A stretch of DNA of 44,534 nt from an uncultured Oscillospiraceae bacterium (lineage in GTDB: Bacteria; Bacillota; Clostridia; Oscillospirales; Oscillospiraceae). Shown in pieces: positions 31,689-40,298 of this stretch (positions are counted from its first letter, which is position 1; the number at the start of each line of letters is the position of its first letter). Both the position numbers and the translations under genes were made by a program. The stretch lies in contig CANQVL010000020.1 of NCBI GenBank assembly GCA_947627285.1, positions 1 to 44,534 on the forward strand, given 5' to 3'. The notes under the pieces are model-generated. The model saw nothing but the letters and a program-made list of their open reading frames with translations. It had not been told where the DNA came from and did no database searches.

Positions 31689-34106
31689 ATGAAGATACTT
31701 ATGGCCACAATGAGCCTTGACATCGGCGGCGCGGAGACGCATATCGTGGAGCTCGCCCGCGAGCTCATACGCCGCGGCCATCAGGTGCTGGTGGCGTCCA
31801 ACGGCGGCGTGTACGTGGAGGAGCTGGAGGCGGCGGGAGCCCGCCACTTCAAGGTCCCCATGCACCGCCGCGACCCTCTCCTCATGGCAAAGTCCCTGCT
31901 CCTTTTGAGGAAAATAATCCGCTCCGAAAAGCCCGACGTGGTCCACGCCCACGCCAGGATACCCGCGTTTTTGTGCGGAATCATCAAAAAGGCCGCCGAT
32001 TTCCCCTTCGTCACCACCGCCCATTGGGTGTTTGAGACGGGCTTTATGCTCAGCCGCCTCACCGACTGGGGCGAGAGGACCATCGCCGTCTCCGACGACA
32101 TCCGCGACTATCTCATGGATAATTACGGGATACCGCGCGAAAATATCACCGTGACCATAAACGGCATCGACACGGACAAATTTTCCCCTGATGTCCCGGG
32201 AGACGCCGTCCGCGCCGAGTTCAATATCCCCGAGGGCGCGCCGGTGCTGTCCCACGTGAGCCGCCTGGACGAGAGCCGCGCCCTTGCCGCCTCCGCGCTT
32301 GTAAAGCTGGCGCCCGCCCTGGCGGGGCGCGTACCCGGCGTCAGGATACTAATAGCCGGCGGCGGGGATATGTTCGAGGAGCTGTCCCACCGGGCGGAGG
32401 AGGCCAATTTGAAGCTGGGCTACCGCTGTCTCATTTTCGCGGGGCCCAGGACGGACGTGAACGCCGTCTGCGCCGCCGGCGACGCCTTCGTGGGCGTGTC
32501 CCGCGCCGCTCTTGAGGCCATGGCGACGGGAAAACCCGTGGTCGTCGCCGGAAACGAGGGCTATATGGGCCTTTTCGACGAGGACAAGCTTGAGACCGGC
32601 ATACAGGGCAACTTCTGCTGCCGGGGCTGTCCGGCGCTTGGTGAGAGGCAGCTTCTTGACGACCTCACCACCGCCCTGACGCTGGAGCCCGACGAGTACC
32701 GCCGCCTTTCGGAGCTTGGCAGGCGCGTGGTGCTGGAAAACTACAGCGTCAAGCGCATGGCGCAGGACGCTTTGGACGTTTACGCCCTGGTCCGCCGCCA
32801 CCGCCAGGTGGTGCTCAGCGGCTACTACGGCTTCAACAACGCCGGCGACGAGGCGATACTTGACGCCCTCTGCGGCGCGCTTACGGACATCGACAAAAAT
32901 ATAGGCATAACCGTCCTCTCCCGCGACCCAAAAATGACCGGGGAGCTCCACGGCGTCAAGGCGGTGAACCGCTTCTCGCCCTTCGGGGTGCTGAGGGCGG
33001 TGAAGGGGTGTGAGCTTCTTATCTCCGGCGGCGGGAGCCTTTTGCAGGACAACACCTCCACCAGAAGCCTCCTCTACTACCTGTCCATCGTCTGGACCGC
33101 CCACAAAATGGGGAAGAAGACGATGCTCTACGCCAATGGCATAGGCCCCGTGAACAAGCCGGCGAACAGGCGCAGGGTGCGGAAAATAGTGGAGCTTGCC
33201 GACAGGGTGACCCTACGCGACCCCGACTCCCTCCGGGAGCTCCGGGACATGGGCGTTGTCAGGGAGGACCTTGTTGAGGGCGCGGACCCGGTATTTACCC
33301 TGCCGGAGCCCAGTCACGCCCGGAGCCAGGAGATACTGTCGGTCCTTGGCATAATGGGCCCCTTCGTCACCGTCTCCGTCCGCCCCATAAAGAACTCGCC
33401 TGACTACACCCGGCGCTTTGCCCAGCTGTGCGACGGCATCTACCAGAGGTTCGGGCTGGGAATAGTCTTCCTCTCCATGCAGCCAAAGCGCGACGAGCCC
33501 GTGGCGTGGGAGATCCGCGACCGCATGAAGTGCCCCGCCTATGTCCTCTCCGGCGAGTTTTCGCCCACGGAGCTCATGGGCATAATAGGGGAGGGCAGGC
33601 TCGCCCTCTCCATGCGCCTCCACTCCCTCATCTTCGCCGCCCGCACAGCCACTCCCGCCCTGGGCTTCGCCTACGACCCCAAGGTGGAGAGCTATCTCTC
33701 CATGCTGCGCCTCCCCTCGGCGGGGGACGGCTCGGACATGGACGTGGAGGCGGTGCTGAAGGCGGTGGACGTGATGCTGCAAAACCGGGACAGAATGGCG
33801 GAGAGCCTCAGAGAGAGCCGGGAGCGGATAACCGCCCTGGCGCGGCGCAATAATGAGGAGCTCCGGGAGCTCCTGCCTCCCGACCCGGAGGACGCGCCCA
33901 CGACCCCCGCCCCGCCCGAGGATTTCCCCATCGGACAGCGCCTCAACGAGAACGCCGCCGCTGATTTTGCCGCCGCCTTCGGCTTTGACCTCGCCGATAC
34001 GGCGGACCCGGAGATTGAAGCGGACGGCGCGAGTGATTTTGCAGATCCTCCGGCAGAGCCGGAAATTGACGATACGATAAGAAAGGACGAAAAAAATGAA
34101 GCTTGA
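31689..34106 (+). CDS. csaB: Fusion: GT4 glycosyltransferase + CsaB polysaccharide pyruvyltransferase
   Basis: An 805-residue two-enzyme fusion. Residues 1-370 are a complete GT4: MSLDIGGAETHIVELAREL, KPDVVHAHARIPAF, ITVTINGIDTDKFSP, ILIAGGGD, SRAALEAMATGKPVVVAG. Residues about 373-720 are CsaB: VVLSGYYGFNNAGDEAILDAL, GCELLISGGGSLLQDNTSTRSLLYYL, GIGPVNKPANRRRV, VSVRPIKNSPDY, LSMRLHSLIFAA. CsaB attaches pyruvate ketals to secondary wall polysaccharide, which S-layer homology domains then bind. Residues about 730-805 form an acidic, alanine/proline-rich tail without family likeness. Start ATG at 31689 follows TTACGGAGG. It lies 17 bases after the DUF4330 pair and overlaps the M16 gene by 11 bases. 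No frameshift is seen; the join is in one continuous frame. Confidence 0.9.
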   Translation: MKILMATMSLDIGGAETHIVELARELIRRGHQVLVASNGGVYVEELEAAGARHFKVPMHRRDPLLMAKSLLLLRKIIRSEKPDVVHAHARIPAFLCGIIKKAADFPFVTTAHWVFETGFMLSRLTDWGERTIAVSDDIRDYLMDNYGIPRENITVTINGIDTDKFSPDVPGDAVRAEFNIPEGAPVLSHVSRLDESRALAASALVKLAPALAGRVPGVRILIAGGGDMFEELSHRAEEANLKLGYRCLIFAGPRTDVNAVCAAGDAFVGVSRAALEAMATGKPVVVAGNEGYMGLFDEDKLETGIQGNFCCRGCPALGERQLLDDLTTALTLEPDEYRRLSELGRRVVLENYSVKRMAQDALDVYALVRRHRQVVLSGYYGFNNAGDEAILDALCGALTDIDKNIGITVLSRDPKMTGELHGVKAVNRFSPFGVLRAVKGCELLISGGGSLLQDNTSTRSLLYYLSIVWTAHKMGKKTMLYANGIGPVNKPANRRRVRKIVELADRVTLRDPDSLRELRDMGVVREDLVEGADPVFTLPEPSHARSQEILSVLGIMGPFVTVSVRPIKNSPDYTRRFAQLCDGIYQRFGLGIVFLSMQPKRDEPVAWEIRDRMKCPAYVLSGEFSPTELMGIIGEGRLALSMRLHSLIFAARTATPALGFAYDPKVESYLSMLRLPSAGDGSDMDVEAVLKAVDVMLQNRDRMAESLRESRERITALARRNNEELRELLPPDPEDAPTTPAPPEDFPIGQRLNENAAADFAAAFGFDLADTADPEIEADGASDFADPPAEPEIDDTIRKDEKNEA

Positions 34107-36990
34107 AAACGGCGCCGTGATACACGGCTTCAAGGTGCGCTATTCCCAGTCCATCCCCGAGCTTAACGCCACGCTCTACCGCATGGAATACGAGAAAAAC
34201 GGAGCGGATCTGGTGTGGCTGGACCGGCCCGACGAGAACAAGACCTTCTCCATAGCCTTCAAGACCATCCCCTCTGACCACACGGGAGTTTTCCATATCC
34301 TGGAGCACTCCGTGCTGTGCGGCAGCAGGAAGTACCCGGTCCGGGAGCCCTTTGTGGAGCTGCTGAAAAGCTCTCTCCAGACCTTCCTCAACGCCATGAC
34401 CTTCCCGGACAAGACCATGTACCCCCTGTGCTCAAAGAACGACAAGGACTTTTTGAACCTCATCGACGTGTACATGGACGCGGTGCTCCACCCGCTGTCT
34501 TTGGAGTCGCCCCTGGGCTTCAGGCAGGAGGGCTGGCACTATGAGCTGGACTCCCCGGATGGGGAGCTCACGCGCAACGGCGTGGTTTTCAACGAGATGA
34601 AGGGCGCCTTTGTGGACCCGGACGAGGTGCTGAGCTTCAACTTAGGGCGCCGGATGTTCCCGGACAACTGCTACGGCTACGAGTCCGGCGGTCACCCGGA
34701 GCACATACCGGAGCTGACATACGAGAAATATCTTGAGAACCACCGCCGCTGCTACAGCCCCACCAACGCCCGCATCTTCCTGGACGGCGAGATGGACCTG
34801 GACGCGGTTCTTTCAAAGCTCGATTCCTTCCTTTGCGAGTACGAAAGAGTGGACGTGGACGCGGAGATCCCCATGCAAAAGCCCGTTCATCCCGCGGAGC
34901 TCACGGCGGAATACGAGATCGGTCCCGAGGACGACGACGCCAACAAGGTGATCGTGGGCCGCGCCTGGGCCGCCGGCAGGTTTGACGAGCCGGAGAAAAA
35001 CGTCGCCTGCGCCGTGCTCGCCCAGGCGCTTTGCGGCACCAACCAGTCGCCGCTTAAGAAGGCGCTTTTGGACGGCGGGCTGGTGGAGGACGTGGGACTT
35101 CACAGCTATGACGGCATACAGCAAAACTTCCTCTTCTTAGCCGCCAGGAACACAGGTATGGACAAAAAGGACGAGCTTCTCCGAACCGTTGAGCAGGTGC
35201 TTCGCGAGCAGGCGAAGGAGCTTGACCGCCGCCAGCTCCACGCCATTTTGAACCAGGTGGAGTTTGCAAACAGGGAGAAGGACTTCGGGCGTATGCCCAG
35301 GGGCCTTGTGTTCGCCATGACCAGCCTTGAGAGCTGGCTTTACGGCGGCGACCCCGCCCAGAATCTCCAGAACGAGGAGCTTTTCGCCACGCTCCGCCGC
35401 AGGATCGACGAGGGCTGGTTTGAAAAGCTTTTGGAGGAGGTGTTTATCACCAACCCCCACACCGCCACGGTGGTGCTCACCCCCTCAAAGACGCTGGGCC
35501 AGGAGAAGGCGGGGCGGGACGCCAAGGAGCTTGCCGCCATAAAGGCCGGCTGGACGGAGGCGGAGACAAAGAGAGTAATAGACGAGTTCGCCGCGCTCCG
35601 GCGTCACCAGAGCTCCGGCGACACCCCCGAGGGGCTCGCCACGCTCCCGCAGCTCTCGCTTTCGGATATACCCGAGGAGATGGCGCGTCTTCCCTATTCC
35701 GAGGAAAAATACAGGGGCACGACCCTCCTCAGGCAGGAGGTTGAGACCGGCGGGATAATCTACTTCGATATGTATTTCAACGCCGACGATATGGACATTC
35801 CGGAGCTCACAAAAGTGCCCATGGAGACACAGCTTTTGGGCAAGCTCCCCACGAAGAAGCACTCTGCCCTTGAGCTTGCGTCCCTCATCAGGGAAAAGAT
35901 AGGCAGGTTCTCCGTTTCGGCGGCCTCCTATAAGCATACCTCCGGCAAGGTCACGCCGGTGCTCACTGTCTCCCTCGCCGTCCTTCCCGAGAGGGCTGAG
36001 GAGGCGATGGAGCTCACGCGGGAGATCATGTTTGAGACGGACTTCACCGACACCGCCGCCATATTCAACATCCTCCGCCAGACCCGCATCGGCGCGGTGG
36101 AGACGGCGCAGAACGCGGGCAACTCCTTCGCCCTGGTGCGCGCCACCTCCGGGCACAGCGCCAACGCCGCCGTCACCGACGCCTTCGCCGGTGTGAGGCA
36201 GCTTCGGTATCTCCAGGAGACGGAGAAGACCTTCAACGACGCCCCCGACGCCGTTGCCGATTCCTTCGCCGCCGTTCTCTCCAAACTCTTTGCCCGCTGC
36301 CGCCTGACGCTCTCCGTCACCGGCACTAAGGATATGAAAATGGCGGATTTTGCCCTCGATATGCTCCCCGAGGGCGATCGCGGGGAGGCGGTGGAATACA
36401 GCCCCAACGACCTGGAGGCCGAGGGCTACACAATCCCCGCCGCCATCGGCTTTGCCGCCTCCGGCGCGGGTCTCGCCGCCGCCGGAGCGGAGTACACCGG
36501 CTCAATGGCGGTGGCCGCAAAGCTCCTGAGGCTCGACTACCTCTGGAACAACGTGCGCGTCAAGGGCGGCGCCTACGGCGTGAGCATGGACGTTTCGGAG
36601 ACGGGCAACCTGGGCTTCTCCTCCTACCGCGACCCCCAGTGCGCCGGGAGCCTGGACATTTTTGCCGCCGCCGGGACCGCGCTCCGTGATTTTGCCAAAT
36701 CCGGCGAGGACGTGGACAAGTATATCATCTCCACCATCGGCGGAATGGAGCCGGTGATGACCCCGAGGCAGGAGAAATCCCGCGCCGCGGCGATGTACTT
36801 CACCGGCAGAACAGCCGCCGACGCCCAGCGTACAAGGACCCAGGTGCTCCACACCACAAAGGCGCAGCTGGCGGACTTCGCCGACACTCTGGACGCCTTG
36901 GCGCGCAAGGCAAATATCTGCGTCATAGGCGGCGCGCCAATCCTCTCCGCCTGCGGCGAAAAGCTAACTAAAATTGAGCCTATCCAATAA
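34096..36990 (+). CDS. M16C (presequence-protease-like) zinc metallopeptidase
   Basis: A 964-residue insulinase-superfamily peptidase. The inverted zinc motif HxxEH is HILEH (His67, Glu70, His71), with the third ligand Glu167 in VVFNEMKGAF. The length and internal pseudo-duplication (a second, inactive half from about 520) fit the M16C/PreP group, which degrades short unstructured peptides inside a closed chamber. No signal peptide, so cytoplasmic. Start ATG at 34096 follows AAGGACG and overlaps the CsaB fusion gene by 11 bases, so it belongs to the same transcript although a direct link to polysaccharide assembly is not evident. A repeat copy begins right after it. Confidence 0.92.
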   Translation: MKLENGAVIHGFKVRYSQSIPELNATLYRMEYEKNGADLVWLDRPDENKTFSIAFKTIPSDHTGVFHILEHSVLCGSRKYPVREPFVELLKSSLQTFLNAMTFPDKTMYPLCSKNDKDFLNLIDVYMDAVLHPLSLESPLGFRQEGWHYELDSPDGELTRNGVVFNEMKGAFVDPDEVLSFNLGRRMFPDNCYGYESGGHPEHIPELTYEKYLENHRRCYSPTNARIFLDGEMDLDAVLSKLDSFLCEYERVDVDAEIPMQKPVHPAELTAEYEIGPEDDDANKVIVGRAWAAGRFDEPEKNVACAVLAQALCGTNQSPLKKALLDGGLVEDVGLHSYDGIQQNFLFLAARNTGMDKKDELLRTVEQVLREQAKELDRRQLHAILNQVEFANREKDFGRMPRGLVFAMTSLESWLYGGDPAQNLQNEELFATLRRRIDEGWFEKLLEEVFITNPHTATVVLTPSKTLGQEKAGRDAKELAAIKAGWTEAETKRVIDEFAALRRHQSSGDTPEGLATLPQLSLSDIPEEMARLPYSEEKYRGTTLLRQEVETGGIIYFDMYFNADDMDIPELTKVPMETQLLGKLPTKKHSALELASLIREKIGRFSVSAASYKHTSGKVTPVLTVSLAVLPERAEEAMELTREIMFETDFTDTAAIFNILRQTRIGAVETAQNAGNSFALVRATSGHSANAAVTDAFAGVRQLRYLQETEKTFNDAPDAVADSFAAVLSKLFARCRLTLSVTGTKDMKMADFALDMLPEGDRGEAVEYSPNDLEAEGYTIPAAIGFAASGAGLAAAGAEYTGSMAVAAKLLRLDYLWNNVRVKGGAYGVSMDVSETGNLGFSSYRDPQCAGSLDIFAAAGTALRDFAKSGEDVDKYIISTIGGMEPVMTPRQEKSRAAAMYFTGRTAADAQRTRTQVLHTTKAQLADFADTLDALARKANICVIGGAPILSACGEKLTKIEPIQ

Positions 36991-37033
36991 AATTGGATGG
37001 GTATGGCGCGGCGGTACTTCGGCTTATAGGTGC

Positions 37034-37061
37034 ATTATACCACATTTTTTGAAAATGTCAA
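37034..37061 (-). promoter_or_regulatory. Outward, minus-strand promoter at left edge of repeat copy 2
   Basis: Minus strand: TTGACA (37056-37061), 16 bases, TATAAT (37034-37039), reading antisense into the end of the M16 gene. The spacer sequence differs from copy 1 while the hexamers and the next 20 bases are nearly the same. Confidence 0.6.
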
Positions 37062-37107
37062 GTAAAAATAATTAAAATTGCTTCGTCAATTTTAACAAAA
37101 TTTTAGG

Positions 37108-37133
37108 GCTCCGAAGCCGCAGGGCTTTTTATA
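37108..37133 (+). terminator. Terminator-like stem after the M16 gene (part of repeat)
   Basis: AAGCC, loop GCAG, GGCTTTTTATAA in the direction of the murJ-M16 operon. Short stem, same as in copy 1 except one loop base. Confidence 0.45.
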
Positions 37134-37163
37134 ATGTATCCGCCATTAAATGGCGGGGGGCTT

Positions 37164-37204
37164 TCTTTCCTCTCTTTTTGAGTTCGTCAAAAAGAGAGGA
37201 AAGA
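37164..37204. repeat. 18-bp perfect hairpin B, repeat copy 2
   Basis: TCTTTCCTCTCTTTTTGA, loop GTTCG, exact reverse complement. Differs from the copy-1 hairpin by one added pair and by compensatory change of the apical pair. Confidence 0.85.
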
Positions 37205-37694
37205 AACAAAGGAGAGAAAAACCGACCAGCGGGGGATTTCGATTTTCCCCCGCTGGACACCCCTTTTAAAAACGACCACACAGGGGGCCTGCGGGCCCCC
37301 TATGTGGAGAACCCCCGAGGGGAGCACCGCCGGCAGCGGTTGCGACGGTGAAGGAGAACCTGCCGATTACTGAACGGCAGCGCCCAATGGCGAAGCCGAG
37401 GGCGCGGATGTAGGAGTAGGGCGCTGGATTCTCACCGCGGCAGCTTACGCCGTGTAGAAGCAACACTAAAACACCCTGCCCGACAACAGAGCCAAAGCGC
37501 GGCGATGTTGAAGGGCAGGGCGTTCTGATTATTGACCACGTTAAGCGGCTAAGCGGGTTCGGAGACTGTGCAATTCAGTTTTGGGAACCCGCGCGCCGTA
37601 TCTTCTGCCCGTGCGGGGAGGTTATAGACTGCGGGAGCCGTCGTGCCGACTATACGGCAGGGCGTAACAAGCTTCTGCCGACCCCAAAAAGGGT

Positions 37695-37782
37695 CCAGGG
37701 AGGGATGACATCATCCCTCCCTGGTCGCTTTTCTCTCCTTTGCAACTTTCCTCTCTTTTGGCGAAACCAAAAGAGAGGAAAG
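37695..37782. repeat. Inverted right-end module of repeat copy 2
   Basis: Two hairpins, CCAGGGAGGGATGA/TCATCCCTCCCTGG (37695-37724) and CTTTCCTCTCTTTTGG/CCAAAAGAGAGGAAAG (37746-37782), joined by a 19-base linker that is the reverse complement of the left-module linker (8952-8970). The left module read in reverse gives this order. Confidence 0.85.
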
Positions 37783-37819
37783 TCCCCCCCGTGCCATGAA
37801 GGCGCGGCCCCAAGCGATG

Positions 37820-38956
37820 TTATCGCAGAAACATCACAGGCCGCGGCTTCATGCGGATCCCTGAGACTATGCCCATGGCGGCGTAGAGGGTGACGATGGA
37901 GGAGCCGCCGTAGCTGAAGAAGGGGAGGGTGAGGCCGATGACGGGGGCGACGCCGATGCACATGCCGATGTTTTCAAAGGTCTGGAACGCCACCATCGCG
38001 GCTATACCGATACAGCACAGCGCGCCCAAGCGGTCGCGGCTTTGAAGTCCGACGCGGACACAGCGGATTATTATGAGCGACAGGAGGAGCACCACAAGGA
38101 TACAGCCGACGAGCCCGAACTCCTCGCCGGCGACGGAGAAGATGAAGTCGGAGCTCTGGAAGGGGATGCTTCCCGCCTGGGTGCGGGTCCCGTGATAGAG
38201 GCCCTGACCGAACATCCCGCCCGTGGCGATGGCGGCCTTGGAGAGGTTCGTCTGCCAGGTGACGCCCTGACCCGAGGGGTCAACGAAGGAGGGGATGAAG
38301 ATGGCGAGGATCCGGCTGCGGTAGTTGTCCGTGAGGAGGTAGTACCATATATAGGGCACCAGCAGGGCGAGCGCCGCCGCCGCTCCCGCTATCCAGTAGA
38401 GCTTTATGCCGGCGGCGAAGAGCATGACGATGAAGATAAAGAGGTAGACCAGGGCGGAGCCGGTGTCGCCGGAGACGGCGATTATGAGCCCGAAGTGGAC
38501 GAGCCACAGCGCGCCTAGGATGACGACGGAGAGGGGGCGGCTCAGGGCGTCGCGCTCGGCAAAGCGGGACATGAGGTGGGCCATGGTGATGATGAAGATT
38601 ATCTTCACGAATTCCGCGGGCTGGATGCCTATGCCGGCGAAGCGTATCCACGCCCTGTTGCCCCCTCGGGCGTCGCCCAGCCATACGAGGGAGGCTATCA
38701 GCGCAAGGCCGAAGAGGGTGAGTCCCCGCCAGCGGGTGGAGATTATGTCGATGTCCACCAGGGAAAAGAGAAAATAGAGCCCGAGCCCGATGACCGTGGC
38801 GCCTATCTGCACGTAGAGAGGGCGCATGGAGCCGGTGTAGCGGATGGCGCTGGAGATGAGCACCATGCCGTATGCCGTGGATATGAGGCACAGCACCAGC
38901 AGGAAGGTATCGGACCTTTGGAGGTATCTTTTGAAGGAAGCAAAAAAGTTTTTCAC
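37820..38956 (-). CDS. rodA: RodA/FtsW-family SEDS peptidoglycan polymerase
   Basis: A 378-residue polytopic protein of about 10 helices; SEDS proteins are glycosyltransferases that polymerise lipid II with a class B PBP. Signatures: ARGGNRAWIRFAGIGIQPAEFVKI, the TGSALVYLFIF segment with the catalytic-type Asp just before it (SGDTGSALV), GGMFGQGLYHGTRTQAGSIPFQSSDFIFSVAGEEFG, and the C-terminal LPFFSYGGSSIVTLYAAMGIVSGI. RodA is favoured over FtsW by length and the QxxFIPxxxxDFIF-like region, but the two are hard to separate. The start is GTG at 38956, with GGAG seven bases upstream; a longer frame to 39088 crosses the promoter. No PBP2 or mreBCD is adjacent. Confidence 0.9.
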   Translation of the reverse strand: MKNFFASFKRYLQRSDTFLLVLCLISTAYGMVLISSAIRYTGSMRPLYVQIGATVIGLGLYFLFSLVDIDIISTRWRGLTLFGLALIASLVWLGDARGGNRAWIRFAGIGIQPAEFVKIIFIITMAHLMSRFAERDALSRPLSVVILGALWLVHFGLIIAVSGDTGSALVYLFIFIVMLFAAGIKLYWIAGAAAALALLVPYIWYYLLTDNYRSRILAIFIPSFVDPSGQGVTWQTNLSKAAIATGGMFGQGLYHGTRTQAGSIPFQSSDFIFSVAGEEFGLVGCILVVLLLSLIIIRCVRVGLQSRDRLGALCCIGIAAMVAFQTFENIGMCIGVAPVIGLTLPFFSYGGSSIVTLYAAMGIVSGIRMKPRPVMFLR

Positions 38957-39008
38957 TGTCGTCTCCGGTAAAAGTATTGATGGCGGGGCCCACAACTGTA
39001 CAGTATGT

Positions 39009-39037
39009 ATTTTAGCACAAGCGGGGGAAAAGGTAAA
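39009..39037 (-). promoter_or_regulatory. Promoter of rodA
   Basis: Minus strand: TTTACC (39032-39037), 17 bases, TAAAAT (39009-39014), about 53 bases before the GTG start. Confidence 0.55.
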
Positions 39038-39132
39038 GTGGGAGACGGGAAAAAACGGGGCAAAATGGCGGGACAGGGACTTATTCACAACAATTTGCCA
39101 TCAATTTTTTTGATTTATGGTCATATTATTGC

Positions 39133-39161
39133 TTGACTTGAGGGAGGAAAAAGGTTATATT
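39133..39161 (+). promoter_or_regulatory. Promoter of the TrpXYZ-like ABC operon
   Basis: TTGACT (39133-39138), 17 bases, TATATT (39156-39161), about 64 bases before the start codon. The leader holds a small inverted repeat TTGTGG (39167-39172) / CCACAA (39186-39191), a possible operator or hairpin. I see no T-box or other riboswitch. Confidence 0.7.
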
Positions 39162-39224
39162 CTATGTTGTGGATTCACTTTAATACCACAAAACGATAGA
39201 GAAATAAATTTTCGGAGGTATGAA

Positions 39225-40190
39225 ATGAAAAAGCTTACAAAGCTCATGGCGCTGTGCCTGGCGCTCATGATGGTCCTGGCGCTGGCATCCTGCGACAGCA
39301 CCGGCGGAGAGAAGGACAGCTACACCGTTGGTATCTGCCAGCTCGCCCCTCACGTGGCGCTGGACGCCGCGACCCAGGGCTTCAAGGACGCCCTCACCGA
39401 GGAATTCGGCGACAAGGTGACATTTGACGAGCAGAACGCCGGCGGCGACGACTCCAGCTGCCCCACCATCGTGGCGGGCCTCGTCGCAAACAACGTTGAC
39501 CTCATCCTTGCCAACGCCACTGCGCCCCTGCAGGCGGCGGCGTCAGCCACCACCGAGATCCCTGTTCTCGGCACCTCCATCACCGAGTACGGCACCGCGC
39601 TGGGTATAAGCGACTTCTCCGGCACCGTGGGCGGTAACGTCTCCGGCACCTCGGACTTAGCGCCCCTGGACCAGCAGGCGCAGATACTTGTGGACATCTT
39701 CCCCGAGGCGAAGAGCGTGGGACTTCTCTACTGCTCCGGCGAGCCCAACTCCGTCTACCAGGTCCAGACCGTGAAGTCCGAGCTTGAGGCAAAGGGCATC
39801 ACCTGCCAGCTTTACGCCTTCACCGACGTGAACGACCTGCCCGCGGTTACCCAGAACGCCTGCGACAACTCCGACGTTCTTTACATTCCCACCGACAACA
39901 CCGCCGCCAACAACACCGACACCATCGCCAACATCGTCCTCGCTTCCGGCACCCCTGTCGTGGCGGGTGAGGAGGGCATCTGCGCCGGCTGCGGCTGCGT
40001 GACGCTGTCCATCAGCTACTATGACCTGGGTGTCGCCACCGGCAAGATGGCGGTGAAGATACTCAAGGGCGAGGCGGACATCTCCGAGATGCCCATCGAG
40101 TACGCGCCCCAGTTCACCAAGAAGTACAACCCCGCAAACTGCGAGGCGCTGGGCGTGAACGTCCCCGACGACTTCGAGGCTATCGCGTAA
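39225..40190 (+). CDS. ABC transporter substrate-binding lipoprotein, TrpX-like (PF04392 type)
   Basis: A 321-residue lipoprotein: signal peptide with lipobox LASC, acylated Cys23, followed by a two-lobe periplasmic-binding fold: YTVGICQLAPHVALDAATQGFKDAL, TIVAGLVANNVDLILANATAPLQAAA, VGLLYCSGEPNSVYQVQTVKSELEAKG, VLYIPTDNTAANNTDTI, GEEGICAGCGCVTLSISYYDLG. These match the family that includes the tryptophan/tyrosine binder TrpX. Start ATG at 39225 follows CGGAGG by seven bases; in-frame upstream residues are rejected. Aromatic amino acids are a plausible ligand, but related proteins bind other small molecules. It leads an operon with permease and ATPase; a hairpin follows the stop, a common way to keep more binding protein than permease. 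Confidence 0.88.
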   Translation: MKKLTKLMALCLALMMVLALASCDSTGGEKDSYTVGICQLAPHVALDAATQGFKDALTEEFGDKVTFDEQNAGGDDSSCPTIVAGLVANNVDLILANATAPLQAAASATTEIPVLGTSITEYGTALGISDFSGTVGGNVSGTSDLAPLDQQAQILVDIFPEAKSVGLLYCSGEPNSVYQVQTVKSELEAKGITCQLYAFTDVNDLPAVTQNACDNSDVLYIPTDNTAANNTDTIANIVLASGTPVVAGEEGICAGCGCVTLSISYYDLGVATGKMAVKILKGEADISEMPIEYAPQFTKKYNPANCEALGVNVPDDFEAIA

Positions 40191-40206
40191 TCACAGGAAA
40201 ATCCCA

Positions 40207-40245
40207 CAGCGGGAGAGGATATGACTCTCCCGCTGATTTGCTTTA
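40207..40245 (+). terminator. Intra-operon hairpin between binding protein and permease genes
   Basis: CAGCGGGAGAG pairs with CTCTCCCGCTG and is followed by ATTTGCTTTATTTG, a weak T-tract. Probably a partial terminator or mRNA-stabilising stem. Confidence 0.6.
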
Positions 40246-40298
40246 TTTGTTACCGTTATTTTTCGCGTTTCTCAATACCCCTGAAAAGGAGAGATCCC

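Larger units (their letters stand above)
37014..37805 (+). repeat. Dispersed composite intergenic repeat, copy 2 (between M16 peptidase and rodA)
   Basis: Same order of segments as the copy at 8758-9445. AT-rich border with an outward minus-strand promoter, bounded by CTTCGG (37017-37022) and CCGAAG (37111-37116); terminator-like stem with T5 (to 37133); hairpin A (37140-37156); hairpin B (37164-37204); hairpin C (37226-37256); hairpin D (37282-37301 plus flanking pairs); a longer variable stretch (about 37320-37470); the conserved core (about 37477-37689); and the right module with hairpins at 37695-37724 and 37746-37782, which repeat the left module in reverse orientation, including the 19-base linker of the form CAAAGGAGAGAAAAGCGAC. 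No protein gene is convincing. The right end abuts the rodA stop. Confidence 0.85.

Noticed and set aside
39162-39224. T-box or other riboswitch before the TrpX-like gene
   Set aside because: The leader is only about 60 bases and lacks T-box landmarks; just one short inverted repeat is present.
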